The notes under the pieces were generated by a model. It was given only the letters and a program-made list of their open reading frames with translations. It did no database searches and was not told the origin of the DNA. Source: Hyphomicrobiales bacterium (lineage in GTDB: Bacteria; Pseudomonadota; Alphaproteobacteria; Rhizobiales; JAKSCL01). From it: a DNA stretch of 32,405 bases. The translations under genes were made by a program, and so were the position numbers. Positions 15,998-23,148 of the stretch are shown piece by piece (within the stretch, counting starts at the first letter, position 1; every line of letters starts with the position of its first letter). The stretch covers positions 1 through 32,405 of the forward strand of contig JAKSCL010000001.1 in NCBI GenBank assembly GCA_022360615.1, written 5' to 3'.

Positions 15998-17180
15998 CTG
16001 TGGCCGTGACCGGGCGTCTTGGCGGCAGCGGCGGGTAGCGGTTGCGCTGCGCCGAAGCGCTTGTGGCGAGTTCGCCCGAGGTCACGAACGGCTGCTTGAA
16101 GACATCGCGGAAGCCGGTTTTGGCCAAGGGTAGGGAGGAAGTGTCCTCCTCCTGTGGAGCCGGGCTCTGAGGCCACGCAGCCGTTTCGACCCCGCCTGTC
16201 TCATCGCCGGTGTTGGCGGGTTCCCGTGCGTCTTCAGTTGATGTGTCTGTCGTTTCTTGAAGACCGGCCGCAATCGCGTCGGCATCCAACAGATCCGGCA
16301 GGATAGCGCTTGTGATATCGGTATCCGGGCCTGCGAGGGACGCGACCAGCGTTTCAGATTGCTGCGTTGCGCCGTCCGCGACGAGGGGTTCGTCGGTTTT
16401 GTCCGGATCGACATATTCGCGTTTAAAGCGCAAGGCGTTTTCAAGGCTCATATAAGGACGGTTGCCGCTGATCGAGACGGCATCCTCAAGCGTCTGATCC
16501 GGCAAGGTGAAAACGAAAAGCTCGCTTGAGTGCTCGGGCCATTTTTCTTGGCACCGGGCGGCATCCGTTTCGAAGAATTGAGGTGTGGTGGCGAAGCTGA
16601 TCGGAACGAAGAAGCCGTCATAATGGCGTACACACACGGTTCGGAAAGCCATGCCGTAATTGTCGTACATGCCCCGCCGGTCGCCGCCGCCAAAGAGCCA
16701 GCCGAAAAAACCGCGCGGCCGGTCTTCGGTCGGATAACCCGCATGGCGGAAGCCGCGGTCGCAGCGCAGGCGCGCCATTTGGCTCTCGATCCGCGCCCGT
16801 TCCCGCGGATCCTCAACCATCTCCACATGCCGTCCGCGTTCGTTCTTAAGCTGTTCGAGATTGCGCCTCATCTGGCGCTTGGCACGCGTGAGCCCACGGC
16901 ATATCCCGCGCGCACCGCCGCGCTCGAAAACCCCTCCAGAGCATTGCGCTTGGTGGTATTGCGCATCGACCTCGCGCAAGTTCTGTTCCTGTTCGAGGAT
17001 AGCCCGCTCATAGCGGCGCGCCTCGCGCGGGTTCACGACACGGGGCTGGGCGAGATTGGCAAGCTGTGCCTCCAATTGGCGGCACATCGCGGGATTGGCC
17101 TGAGCTTCCGGAACTGGCTCTGCGGCAACAAGAAAAGCGCCAAAGCCGAGAACAAAAGCCCCTTTGCCCGCAAGGCGCAT
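15966..17180 (-). CDS. DUF2865 domain-containing exported protein
   Basis: The 404-residue product starts with a signal peptide (MRLAGKGAFVLGFGAFLVAAE...QANPA). A coiled-coil rich region follows, with CRQLEAQLANL, EARRYERAILEQEQNLREVDAQY and KRQMRRNLEQLKNERGRH (about 35-135). The conserved DUF2865 core is next: GFFGWLFGGGDR, FRTVCVRHYDGFFVPISFAT, DAARCQEKWP and ELFVFTLPDQTLEDAVSISG (about 165-260), then an acidic, Thr-rich tail. DUF2865 is common in the rhizobial order and has no known function; the paired cysteines suggest a disulfide-bonded periplasmic protein. The open frame continues upstream to 18005 but that part opposes creA, so I start at ATG 17180. It overlaps the end of gltX by 32 bases. 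Confidence 0.8.
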   Translation of the reverse strand: MRLAGKGAFVLGFGAFLVAAEPVPEAQANPAMCRQLEAQLANLAQPRVVNPREARRYERAILEQEQNLREVDAQYHQAQCSGGVFERGGARGICRGLTRAKRQMRRNLEQLKNERGRHVEMVEDPRERARIESQMARLRCDRGFRHAGYPTEDRPRGFFGWLFGGGDRRGMYDNYGMAFRTVCVRHYDGFFVPISFATTPQFFETDAARCQEKWPEHSSELFVFTLPDQTLEDAVSISGNRPYMSLENALRFKREYVDPDKTDEPLVADGATQQSETLVASLAGPDTDITSAILPDLLDADAIAAGLQETTDTSTEDAREPANTGDETGGVETAAWPQSPAPQEEDTSSLPLAKTGFRDVFKQPFVTSGELATSASAQRNRYPPLPPRRPVTATATEPTREGAI

Positions 17181-17459
17181 CAGTCCCGGACAATTCGAGG
17201 AGTTAAGCGTTTGGCTCCGAACCTTCACGCCGCCGCCGCCTCCCGTGTCAAACGCCGCCCGCACCCCGCCGTTGGCCGGAGTATGCTGCTTGGTCGGTTC
17301 CACGTCAAACGCCGCTCCAGGCCCCGTACGGTTGTTTCGCCTGGGCGCATGGTTTCTCTGCCCGTATTTCCGGATAAGGACAAGTCCTGTTGAAGGGGTG
17401 GAGCCGATATGGTTTGTGGTGATCAGGCGGGAGGTTCTCAACATACAGGATAAGGCGGC

Positions 17460-17990
17460 ATGACGATCCGGCGTTTGCGGTTCAGAGTTCTGATGCTTCT
17501 GGCGGTGCTCGTGACGATGGCGGCGCTGCCGCCCGTTGTTTTGGCGCAGGAGCCCGATTTGATCTTCCGCCGTTCGACAGTCTGGAAGTTTCTGACCCCC
17601 GACCACAAGCTTGCCACCTACGGTATCGACGACCCGGTCATTAATGGTGTCGCCTGCCATTTCACGGTACCGGAAAAGGGTGGCGTCGAGGGTCTTCTGG
17701 GCGTGGCTGAGGAGGTTTCCGACATCTCTCTCGCCTGCCGCCAGGTTGGCCCGATTGCATTTAAGGAAAAGTTCGAGCAGGGCGAAGAGATGTTCCGCCA
17801 GCGCCGCTCGTTGTTTTTCAAGCGCATGCGCATCGTGCGCGGCTGCGATGTGGAGCGCAACGTTCTCGTTTATCTGGTTTATTCGGACAAGCTGATTGAG
17901 GGCAGCCCGAAGAACTCCACTTCGACGGTGCCCATCATGCCCTGGGGCAGCGAGGCTGCGCCACGCTGCGCGGATTGGTTGTCCGAATAG
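17460..17990 (+). CDS. creA: CreA family periplasmic protein
   Basis: The 176-residue protein has a cleavable signal (hydrophobic stretch about 9-29, ending VVLAQ) and then the CreA core: FRRSTVWKFLTPDHKLATYGIDDPVINGVACHF, EGLLGVAEEVSDISLACRQVGPI, EMFRQRRSLFFKRMRIVRGCD, VYLVYSDKLIEGSPKNSTSTVP and a last SEAAPRCADWL. CreA sits in the creABCD locus of E. coli but is not itself a regulator, and its role is unknown; here the other cre genes are absent. AAGG lies six bases before ATG 17460. The four conserved cysteines could form disulfides. Confidence 0.87.
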   Translation: MTIRRLRFRVLMLLAVLVTMAALPPVVLAQEPDLIFRRSTVWKFLTPDHKLATYGIDDPVINGVACHFTVPEKGGVEGLLGVAEEVSDISLACRQVGPIAFKEKFEQGEEMFRQRRSLFFKRMRIVRGCDVERNVLVYLVYSDKLIEGSPKNSTSTVPIMPWGSEAAPRCADWLSE

Positions 17991-17992
17991 TC

Positions 17993-18139
17993 TCATCGCC
18001 TGCAATCGATGATGCAGCCGTGCGGTTCGAACACCAAGGGGTGATTGCGCACGCTATCCGGGTTGCCGGCGATCGCCAGCATCAGCATCGTGATTGCAAT
18101 GCCAAACAGAATGGCGAAAGAACAGGCGTAACGGGCCAT
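17993..18139 (-). CDS. Small single-pass membrane protein
   Basis: A 48-residue protein beginning MARYACSFAILFGIAITMLM: one hydrophobic helix near the N-terminus, then a short polar tail with NPDSVRNHPLVFEPHGCIIDC. GGGGAG is eight bases before ATG 18139. Two earlier in-frame ATGs (18160, with GAGAGG upstream, and 18178) would give 55 or 61 residues. The stop is only two bases from the convergent creA stop. No family is recognised. The good ribosome-binding site, clean helix and tight packing make it a plausible gene. Confidence 0.55.
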   Translation of the reverse strand: MARYACSFAILFGIAITMLMLAIAGNPDSVRNHPLVFEPHGCIIDCRR

Positions 18140-18611
18140 CTTGGATACTCCCCAACTCATGAAAACCCACCTCTCCATGATCCCGGGTGGGATGATGCGG
18201 TTATGATGATTGAGAGGGGCTTAATGGGGCCTGAGAGAGCCGTGCAGGCGGCGTTCAAGGTCATTAATCCAGGTTAATCAATCAGCTGGACCACGGGCAT
18301 TTGCATCACGGCCATGACGCGATTGACGGCTGGTTCGCCGGCGGCCGCCATCATGTTTTCGGCCGGTGAACTGCTTGGCTCCCGTCAATCCCGGTTCAGT
18401 GTCTTGATCTCGATTCAGTTTCTTCGGAAAGAAGAATAAGAGACTGAAATAATTGAAGTTATTCCATTTGGCATTTCAATGAGGTGCGTTTGTGCCGGAG
18501 CCCTCAAGAAATCGCGCATGCTTGAGCCGGGCGCTGTCATAGGCTGGCTTCGACGCATGAATTCTCACCATGTCTAAAATGCTCCAGCCATCCATGGGTC
18601 GGGGGGGCGTA

Positions 18612-18636
18612 AGACCCGCCGGTCTCCTCTTTTCTT
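18612..18636 (+). terminator. Weak candidate terminator
   Basis: AGACC (18612-18616) and GGTCT (18621-18625) form a 5-bp stem with loop CGCC, followed by CCTCTTTTCTT. The shape is that of a weak rho-independent terminator on the plus strand. No gene ends just upstream on that strand, so it would have to end a small RNA or be chance. Confidence 0.25.
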
Positions 18637-18664
18637 GACGGGCGTGTGCCTTTGTGGCTTTAAA
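18635..18664 (+). promoter_or_regulatory. Candidate sigma70 promoter toward cysS
   Basis: TTGACG (18635-18640) and TTTAAA (18659-18664) are separated by 18 bases. Initiation near 18671 would leave a leader of about 150 bases before cysS. The -10 box is only moderate. Confidence 0.35.
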
Positions 18665-18819
18665 TTCTTTATGAAAACGGCGACGCATTCACGCGCTCTT
18701 TGCATTTGCGGGATCATTATTAGCGGCTAGCACAATGCTGGCGCGCGGCCGTTTCGTTTGTCCCTGACATCTGTTGCTCATGAAACGCCCCGGCCAGCCG
18801 GAAGGGGAACGGTTGTTTG

Positions 18820-20292
18820 ATGTCGGGTTTTAAGGGCTTGCAGCTCTACAACACGCTGACAAAGACGAAGGAAGACTTCATCCCGGAGGATGAAACGAAT
18901 GTCCGCATGTATGTCTGCGGACCGACGGTTTACGACTTTGCTCATATCGGCAATGCGCGGCCCGTCATCGTTTTCGACGTGCTCTTCCGGCTGTTGCGCC
19001 ATCTCTATGGCGAGGAGCACGTCGCTTATGCGCGCAACATCACCGACGTCGACGACAAGATCAATAAGCGTGCCGCCGAGGAGGGGATATCGATCCGCGA
19101 GTTGACGGAGACAACGGCCAGACAGTTCCATGAGGATGTCGCCGCACTCGGCTGCCTCGAGCCGACGGTCGAGCCGCGCGCGACCGAGCACATTCCTGAA
19201 ATGATCGCCATGATGAAGGTGCTCATTGAAAAGGGGCACGCCTATGCGGCGGAAGGCCATGTGCTCTTCCATACGCCCTCGATGCCCGATTACGGCAAGC
19301 TTGCCCGGCGCTCCCTCGATGAGATGAAGGCCGGCGCCCGCGTCGAGGTCGCGCCTTACAAGAAAGACCCCACCGATTTCGTGCTCTGGAAGCCCTCAAC
19401 CGGCGACGAGCCCGGCTGGGAAAGCCCTTGGGGGCATGGCCGGCCCGGCTGGCACCTTGAGTGCTCGGCCATGTCTGAAAAGCACCTGGGAAAGACCTTC
19501 GACATCCATGGCGGCGGCATCGACCTCGTGTTTCCGCACCATGAGAACGAGGTTGCCCAGTCCCGCTGCGCCCACGGCACGGACGTGATGGCGCGCTACT
19601 GGATGCACAACGGCTTTTTGATGGTCGAGGGCGAGAAGATGTCGAAATCGCTCGGCAACTTCATCACCATCCACGATTTGCTGACGACGGAGACGTTCGG
19701 CGATTACGCCTGGCCAGGTCAGGTCATTCGATATGCCATGCTTATGACCCATTATCGGCAGCCGATCGACTGGACAGTCTCGAAGCTGGAAGAGGCCAGT
19801 ACCGATCTGAATCATTTCAAGACTTTCGCCGATCCAGATGAAGAAGACGATACGCCGACTCCTGAATTCTTGGCCGCCCTATGCGGCGACTTGAATACAC
19901 CGGCTGCAATCGCCGAACTCCGAACCTTGCTTGCTGCAGCAAGGGGTGAAGCACACTCAGTTGCCGAAAAAGCTGCACGGCCAGGGGGGTACACTTTAGA
20001 TTTCGATGCTCCGTCAGCGTCAAAGTCGTTGGCACGAAATCTCCGGTTTCTCGGCGTCAAACTTGAAAAGCACGATGTTAACTGGGTGCAGAAACAGGCG
20101 CGTGCGCGAAGGCAGATTGACGAAAGTAGCATCAAACGGCTAGCCGACGCCCGCCTCGAAGCCCGGAAACAGAAGAACTGGGCCGAGGCCGATCGCATCC
20201 GCGACGAATTGGCCGGGAAGGGTAGCCTCCTGAAGGACGTGAAAGACCCTGAGACGGGCGAACTGCGCACCGAATGGGAGGTGGCGCGATGA
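18820..20292 (+). CDS. cysS: Cysteinyl-tRNA synthetase
   Basis: CysS charges tRNA with cysteine. The 490-residue class I enzyme shows [19 protein letters not shown] (zinc-ligand Cys and HIGH motif, about 28-46), [29 protein letters not shown] (zinc Cys), [18 protein letters not shown] (zinc His/Glu) and [11 protein letters not shown] (KMSKS loop). The DALR-type helical domain and C-terminal anticodon domain follow. ATG 18820 is preceded by GGAAGGGGAACGG; the TTG at 18817 adds one residue. Codon use changes sharply between about 19720 and 20150, with far more A/T third bases (TTA, CTA, CCA, ACT, GCA) than on either side. The stop overlaps the next start (ATGA at 20289). Confidence 0.95.
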   Translation: MSGFKGLQLYNTLTKTKEDFIPEDETNVRMYVCGPTVYDFAHIGNARPVIVFDVLFRLLRHLYGEEHVAYARNITDVDDKINKRAAEEGISIRELTETTARQFHEDVAALGCLEPTVEPRATEHIPEMIAMMKVLIEKGHAYAAEGHVLFHTPSMPDYGKLARRSLDEMKAGARVEVAPYKKDPTDFVLWKPSTGDEPGWESPWGHGRPGWHLECSAMSEKHLGKTFDIHGGGIDLVFPHHENEVAQSRCAHGTDVMARYWMHNGFLMVEGEKMSKSLGNFITIHDLLTTETFGDYAWPGQVIRYAMLMTHYRQPIDWTVSKLEEASTDLNHFKTFADPDEEDDTPTPEFLAALCGDLNTPAAIAELRTLLAAARGEAHSVAEKAARPGGYTLDFDAPSASKSLARNLRFLGVKLEKHDVNWVQKQARARRQIDESSIKRLADARLEARKQKNWAEADRIRDELAGKGSLLKDVKDPETGELRTEWEVAR

Positions 20293-20615
20293 CGGCCGGT
20301 CCGGCGAAGCGAGACAAGGCCGAACGGCCGCGCGCCGGCCAGGCGACCCCCGCGGAGGGCCGATCGCGCAGCGATCGAACGCCCGTGAGCGAAAAGAACC
20401 TGAGTGGGCGCGAAGAGCGGTCAACACAGCCGCCATCCGTCATCCTCCGGCTTGACCGGAGGATCCAGGAGCCGCGCCCAGACCCTTTGCGTCTGGATCG
20501 CTCCGTCAAGCTGGGCAATGACAGATCGAAACAGGATGGCCCTGAAATGACCAAATCGACATCCCTTCGCACCGACACCTGGACGCCGTGCCCCGCGCAT
20601 CCCCTAGAGGTTTGA
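20289..20615 (+). CDS. Doubtful 108-residue ORF behind cysS, partly made of a REP-like repeat
   Basis: The frame opens with ATG 20289, overlapping the cysS stop by four bases. It has a strong ribosome-binding site, GGGAGG at 20276-20281 with seven bases spacing. The product is basic and of low complexity (many Arg, Lys, Pro, Ser) with no recognised domain or membrane helix. Residues about 50-78 are translated from the palindromic repeat at 20439-20522 (reads [11 protein letters not shown]), so at least this part is not a conserved protein. It may be the stub of a coupled gene disrupted by repeat insertion, or may not be made at all. Confidence 0.3.
   Translation: MTAGPAKRDKAERPRAGQATPAEGRSRSDRTPVSEKNLSGREERSTQPPSVILRLDRRIQEPRPDPLRLDRSVKLGNDRSKQDGPEMTKSTSLRTDTWTPCPAHPLEV
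20439..20522. repeat. REP-like palindromic element
   Basis: Two 30-base arms (20439-20468 and 20493-20522) are imperfect reverse complements around a 24-base centre. The left arm itself folds: ATCCTCCGG, loop CTTGA, CCGGAGGAT. The outer ends GTCAT and ATGAC match. This architecture, with CCTCCGGCTTGACCGGAGG, resembles the dispersed extragenic palindromes of many alphaproteobacteria. Only one copy is in the window. The right arm has diverged, so it is probably old. Confidence 0.75.
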
Positions 20616-20623
20616 GGACCGCC

Positions 20624-20767
20624 ATGACCGAAATGCCTGAAGAAAGACAAAAAAGCTGGCTCGACACGCTGCCCTTTCCGAAGCGCTGGCTGGTTTACAT
20701 CGCGATCAAGTTCGGCGTGCTCGCACTCGCGGTGCTGTTCGCGCTCAATTATTATGGAATGCTGTGA
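20624..20767 (+). CDS. 47-residue membrane protein coupled to cimA
   Basis: ATG 20624 follows GAGGA with a spacing of about six bases. The product has a charged cytoplasmic start (MTEMPEERQKSWLDTL), the motif PFPKRWLVYIAIKFG, and one hydrophobic helix (about residues 24-43, VYIAIKF...VLFALNYY) ending GML. The stop TGA (20765-20767) overlaps the cimA ATG (20767) as TGATG, a classic translational-coupling arrangement. Codon use is GC-rich like the neighbours, which favours a real gene. No family is recognised. A role in anchoring or regulating citramalate synthase would be pure inference. Confidence 0.7.
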   Translation: MTEMPEERQKSWLDTLPFPKRWLVYIAIKFGVLALAVLFALNYYGML

Positions 20768-22386
20768 TGGTCGAAAAAGAACGCCTCCACCTGTTTGACA
20801 CGACCCTGCGTGACGGAGCGCAAACACCCGGGATCGACTTTTCCGTGGACGACAAGCTTAAGGTTATCGGCCTTTTGGAGCGTCTGGGGATCGACTATGT
20901 GGAGGGTGGTTTTCCGGGCGCCAACCCGACCGATACCGTACTCTTTGAAAAGCGGCGCACTACCGGAAACGCGAAGTTCACCGCCTTCGGCATGACCAAA
21001 AGGGCGGGGCGGTCGATCGCCAATGATCCGGGCTTCAACGCGCTGTTGTCGGGCGCGGCGGATGCTGTATGCCTTGTGGCGAAGAGCTGGGATTTCCATG
21101 TGCGCGTCGCGCTTGGCATCACCGAAGACGAAAACCTTGCCGCCATCCGTCAGTCTGTCGAAGCGATTGCCGCGTCGGGTCGTGAGGCGATCATCGACTG
21201 CGAGCACTTCTTCGACGGCTACAAGGCGAACCCGGCCTACGCCTTGAGCTGTGCGAAGACGGCTTACGAGGCGGGTGCCCGCTGGGCCGTCCTTTGCGAT
21301 ACGAATGGCGGCACCCTCCCGCATGAAGTCAGCGAGATTGTCGAAGCGGTGAAGGAGGCGGTGCCTGGAGACTGTCTCGGCATTCACACCCATGACGACA
21401 CGGGACATGCCGTGGCCAACACGCTTGCAGCCGTCGATGCGGGCGTACGCCAGATCCAGGGCACGCTGAACGGCGTCGGTGAGCGCTGCGGCAACGCCAA
21501 TCTGATCGCGCTCATTCCGACCTTGAAGCTCAAGCCGCATTATGCCGAGCGCTTCGAGACGGGCGTCAGCGACACGGCGCTTGCCGGCATCCGCCAGGTC
21601 GCGCACGAGTTTGACGAAATCCTGAACCGTGCGCCCGATCCGCAGGCCGCCTATGTGGGCGATGCCGCATTCGCGACAAAGGCGGGCATCCATGCCTCCG
21701 CCATAAGGAAGGACCCGGCGACCTACGAGCATGTGCCGCCCGAAGCGGTCGGCAACACACGCCAGCTCCATGTATCCGACCAGGGTGGGCAGTCGAATGT
21801 GCTGGCGGCCCTTGGGCGCATCGGCATCTCCTTTGAAAAGGACGATCCGTGCGTCTTACGCCTTTTGGAAGAGGTGAAGCGCCGCGAGGCGGAGGGCTAC
21901 GCCTATGACGGTGCCGAGGCATCTTTCGCCATCCTGGCGAGGAAAACGCTCGGTCAAGTGCCGCGGTTCTATGATGTCGAGCGTTTTCGCGTCACCGTCG
22001 AGCATCGCCACAACGCCCTTGGCCAACTTGTCACGGTGACCGAGGCGACGGTGAAAGTGAATGTGGACGGCAAGGCTATCCTCTCGGTGGGCGAGGGGAA
22101 CGGACCGGTGCACGCGCTCGATACCGCGCTCAGGAAAGACCTTGGCCGCTATTCGGTGCAATTGGCCGATTTGGAGCTAGTCGACTACAAGGTCCGCATT
22201 CTGAATGGCGGCACGGACGCCGTCACCCGCGTGGTGATTGAGAGCCGGGATGCATCGGGCGAACGCTGGAAAACCGTCGGCGTATCGGCGAACATCATCG
22301 ATGCGTCGTTTCAGGCTCTTTCCGATTCGATCCTCTACAAATTGCTCAAGGAGGGAGCTTCGCCTTCGGTGTCCGCGGCGGCGTGA
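20767..22386 (+). CDS. cimA: (R)-citramalate synthase
   Basis: CimA condenses pyruvate and acetyl-CoA to citramalate, the threonine-independent entry to isoleucine synthesis. The 539-residue product has a TIM barrel with LFDTTLRDGAQTPG (metal and substrate site, about 9-22), GGFPGANPTD, CDTNGGTLPHEV, GIHTHDDTGHAVAN (metal-binding His pair) and GTLNGVGERCGNANL. The C-terminal LeuA-type regulatory domain (about 410-530) is complete (VTVEHRHN...LVTVTEATVKVNVDGK, VHALDTALRKDL, YKVRILNGGTDAVTRV). Length and order fit the CimA group rather than 2-isopropylmalate or homocitrate synthase. ATG 20767 overlaps the stop of the small upstream gene; GTG 20764 is an alternative. The 3' end overlaps the convergent LOG gene by 52 bases. 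Confidence 0.9.
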   Translation: MVEKERLHLFDTTLRDGAQTPGIDFSVDDKLKVIGLLERLGIDYVEGGFPGANPTDTVLFEKRRTTGNAKFTAFGMTKRAGRSIANDPGFNALLSGAADAVCLVAKSWDFHVRVALGITEDENLAAIRQSVEAIAASGREAIIDCEHFFDGYKANPAYALSCAKTAYEAGARWAVLCDTNGGTLPHEVSEIVEAVKEAVPGDCLGIHTHDDTGHAVANTLAAVDAGVRQIQGTLNGVGERCGNANLIALIPTLKLKPHYAERFETGVSDTALAGIRQVAHEFDEILNRAPDPQAAYVGDAAFATKAGIHASAIRKDPATYEHVPPEAVGNTRQLHVSDQGGQSNVLAALGRIGISFEKDDPCVLRLLEEVKRREAEGYAYDGAEASFAILARKTLGQVPRFYDVERFRVTVEHRHNALGQLVTVTEATVKVNVDGKAILSVGEGNGPVHALDTALRKDLGRYSVQLADLELVDYKVRILNGGTDAVTRVVIESRDASGERWKTVGVSANIIDASFQALSDSILYKLLKEGASPSVSAAA

Positions 22387-22967
22387 GACTTCTCGACTTC
22401 TGCGGTGCGAAATGTCGCGGCCATCGTCTCGAGCTTCGGGAAGATCTTTTCAATCGTCGGCGAGACGCCATAGGCCACTTCAAGTCCCGGACGAATGAAC
22501 GCGTCCTCGGTCATATGCTCAAGAAGGGCAATGAGCGGGTCCCAGAAGTTCTCGATATTGGCGAGCACGATGGGCTTATGATGCTGGCCCAACTGAAACC
22601 AGGTCATGATCTCCGAGGTTTCCTCAAGCGTGCCGAGGCCGCCAGGCAGAACCACAAAACCGTCTGAACGTTCAAACATCGTGCGCTTGCGCGTGTGCAT
22701 ATTGTCGGTGACGATCAGCTCATCGAGATCGCTGATGATGCCTTCGCGCTTGACGAGGAACTCCGGAATAATACCTGTGACTTTTCCGCCTGCATCCGTT
22801 GCCGATCGTGCGACGATCCCCATCAGCCCGACGCTGCCGCCGCCGTAGACAATCCGGATTCCCGCATCCGCCGCCACGCGCCCCAAGAGGGCTGCAGCCT
22901 CGGCATAGGCGGGGTTGTTGCCTTTTCCCGAACCGCAATAGACGCAGATGGACTGAACGTGGCGCAT
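22335..22967 (-). CDS. LOG-family (TIGR00730) nucleotide 5'-monophosphate phosphoribohydrolase
   Basis: LOG proteins split ribose 5-phosphate from nucleotides such as AMP or cytokinin riboside monophosphates. The 210-residue product has ICVYCGSGKGNNPAY at the N-terminus, VYGGGSVGLMGIVA, MHTRKRTMFERSDGFVVLPGGLGTLEE with the defining PGGxGTxxE motif, and MTWFQLGQHHKPIVLANIENFWDPL. The tail after about residue 190 is polar and overlaps cimA on the other strand by 52 bases. I use ATG 22967 (MRHVQSICVY); other in-frame starts at 22976 and 23027 are possible since none has a clear ribosome-binding site. Confidence 0.88.
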   Translation of the reverse strand: MRHVQSICVYCGSGKGNNPAYAEAAALLGRVAADAGIRIVYGGGSVGLMGIVARSATDAGGKVTGIIPEFLVKREGIISDLDELIVTDNMHTRKRTMFERSDGFVVLPGGLGTLEETSEIMTWFQLGQHHKPIVLANIENFWDPLIALLEHMTEDAFIRPGLEVAYGVSPTIEKIFPKLETMAATFRTAEVEKSHAAADTEGEAPSLSNL

Positions 22968-23148
22968 GAGCCGCATCTGCCTGCAAATAACTCTAACGTC
23001 AACCCACTCTCGGTGTTTCGCTTGCATCCTCCGAATGGGGGATGGTAGGTCATAGGGGAGGTCGCTCGAAGGTTTGATGCGCGCGCGATTCGTCCGGGCG
23101 ATGCGGAAGGGAACAAGGGCGCGCTTCCTCCAACCGGGTTTTCAGTCC

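Larger units (their letters stand above)
18140..18819. other. 680-base stretch without a convincing gene
   Basis: This interval lies between the small minus-strand protein and cysS. It contains an AT-rich patch (about 18410-18480), including AATAA and TTATT arms around TTGAAG, and a weak stem-loop followed by a T-rich run (18612-18636). A possible promoter (18635-18664) lies toward cysS. The only frame of some length (18476-18688, minus, 70 residues) has no recognisable family and a basic, low-complexity start, and I do not call it. The interval could hold a small RNA ending at the stem-loop, but no known RNA family was recognised. Confidence 0.6.

Noticed and set aside
16530..17393. 287-residue plus-strand frame
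   Set aside because: It lies opposite the DUF2865 gene, has no recognised domain and a shadow-like composition.
17181..18005. Upstream extension of the DUF2865 frame
   Set aside because: It runs opposite the well-recognised creA gene, and a signal peptide begins at 17180.
18272..18352. Short minus-strand frame ending VVQLID
   Set aside because: Only about 26 residues from its ATG, and an in-frame stop lies close upstream.
18476..18688. 70-residue minus-strand frame
   Set aside because: No family, no convincing ribosome-binding site, basic low-complexity sequence.
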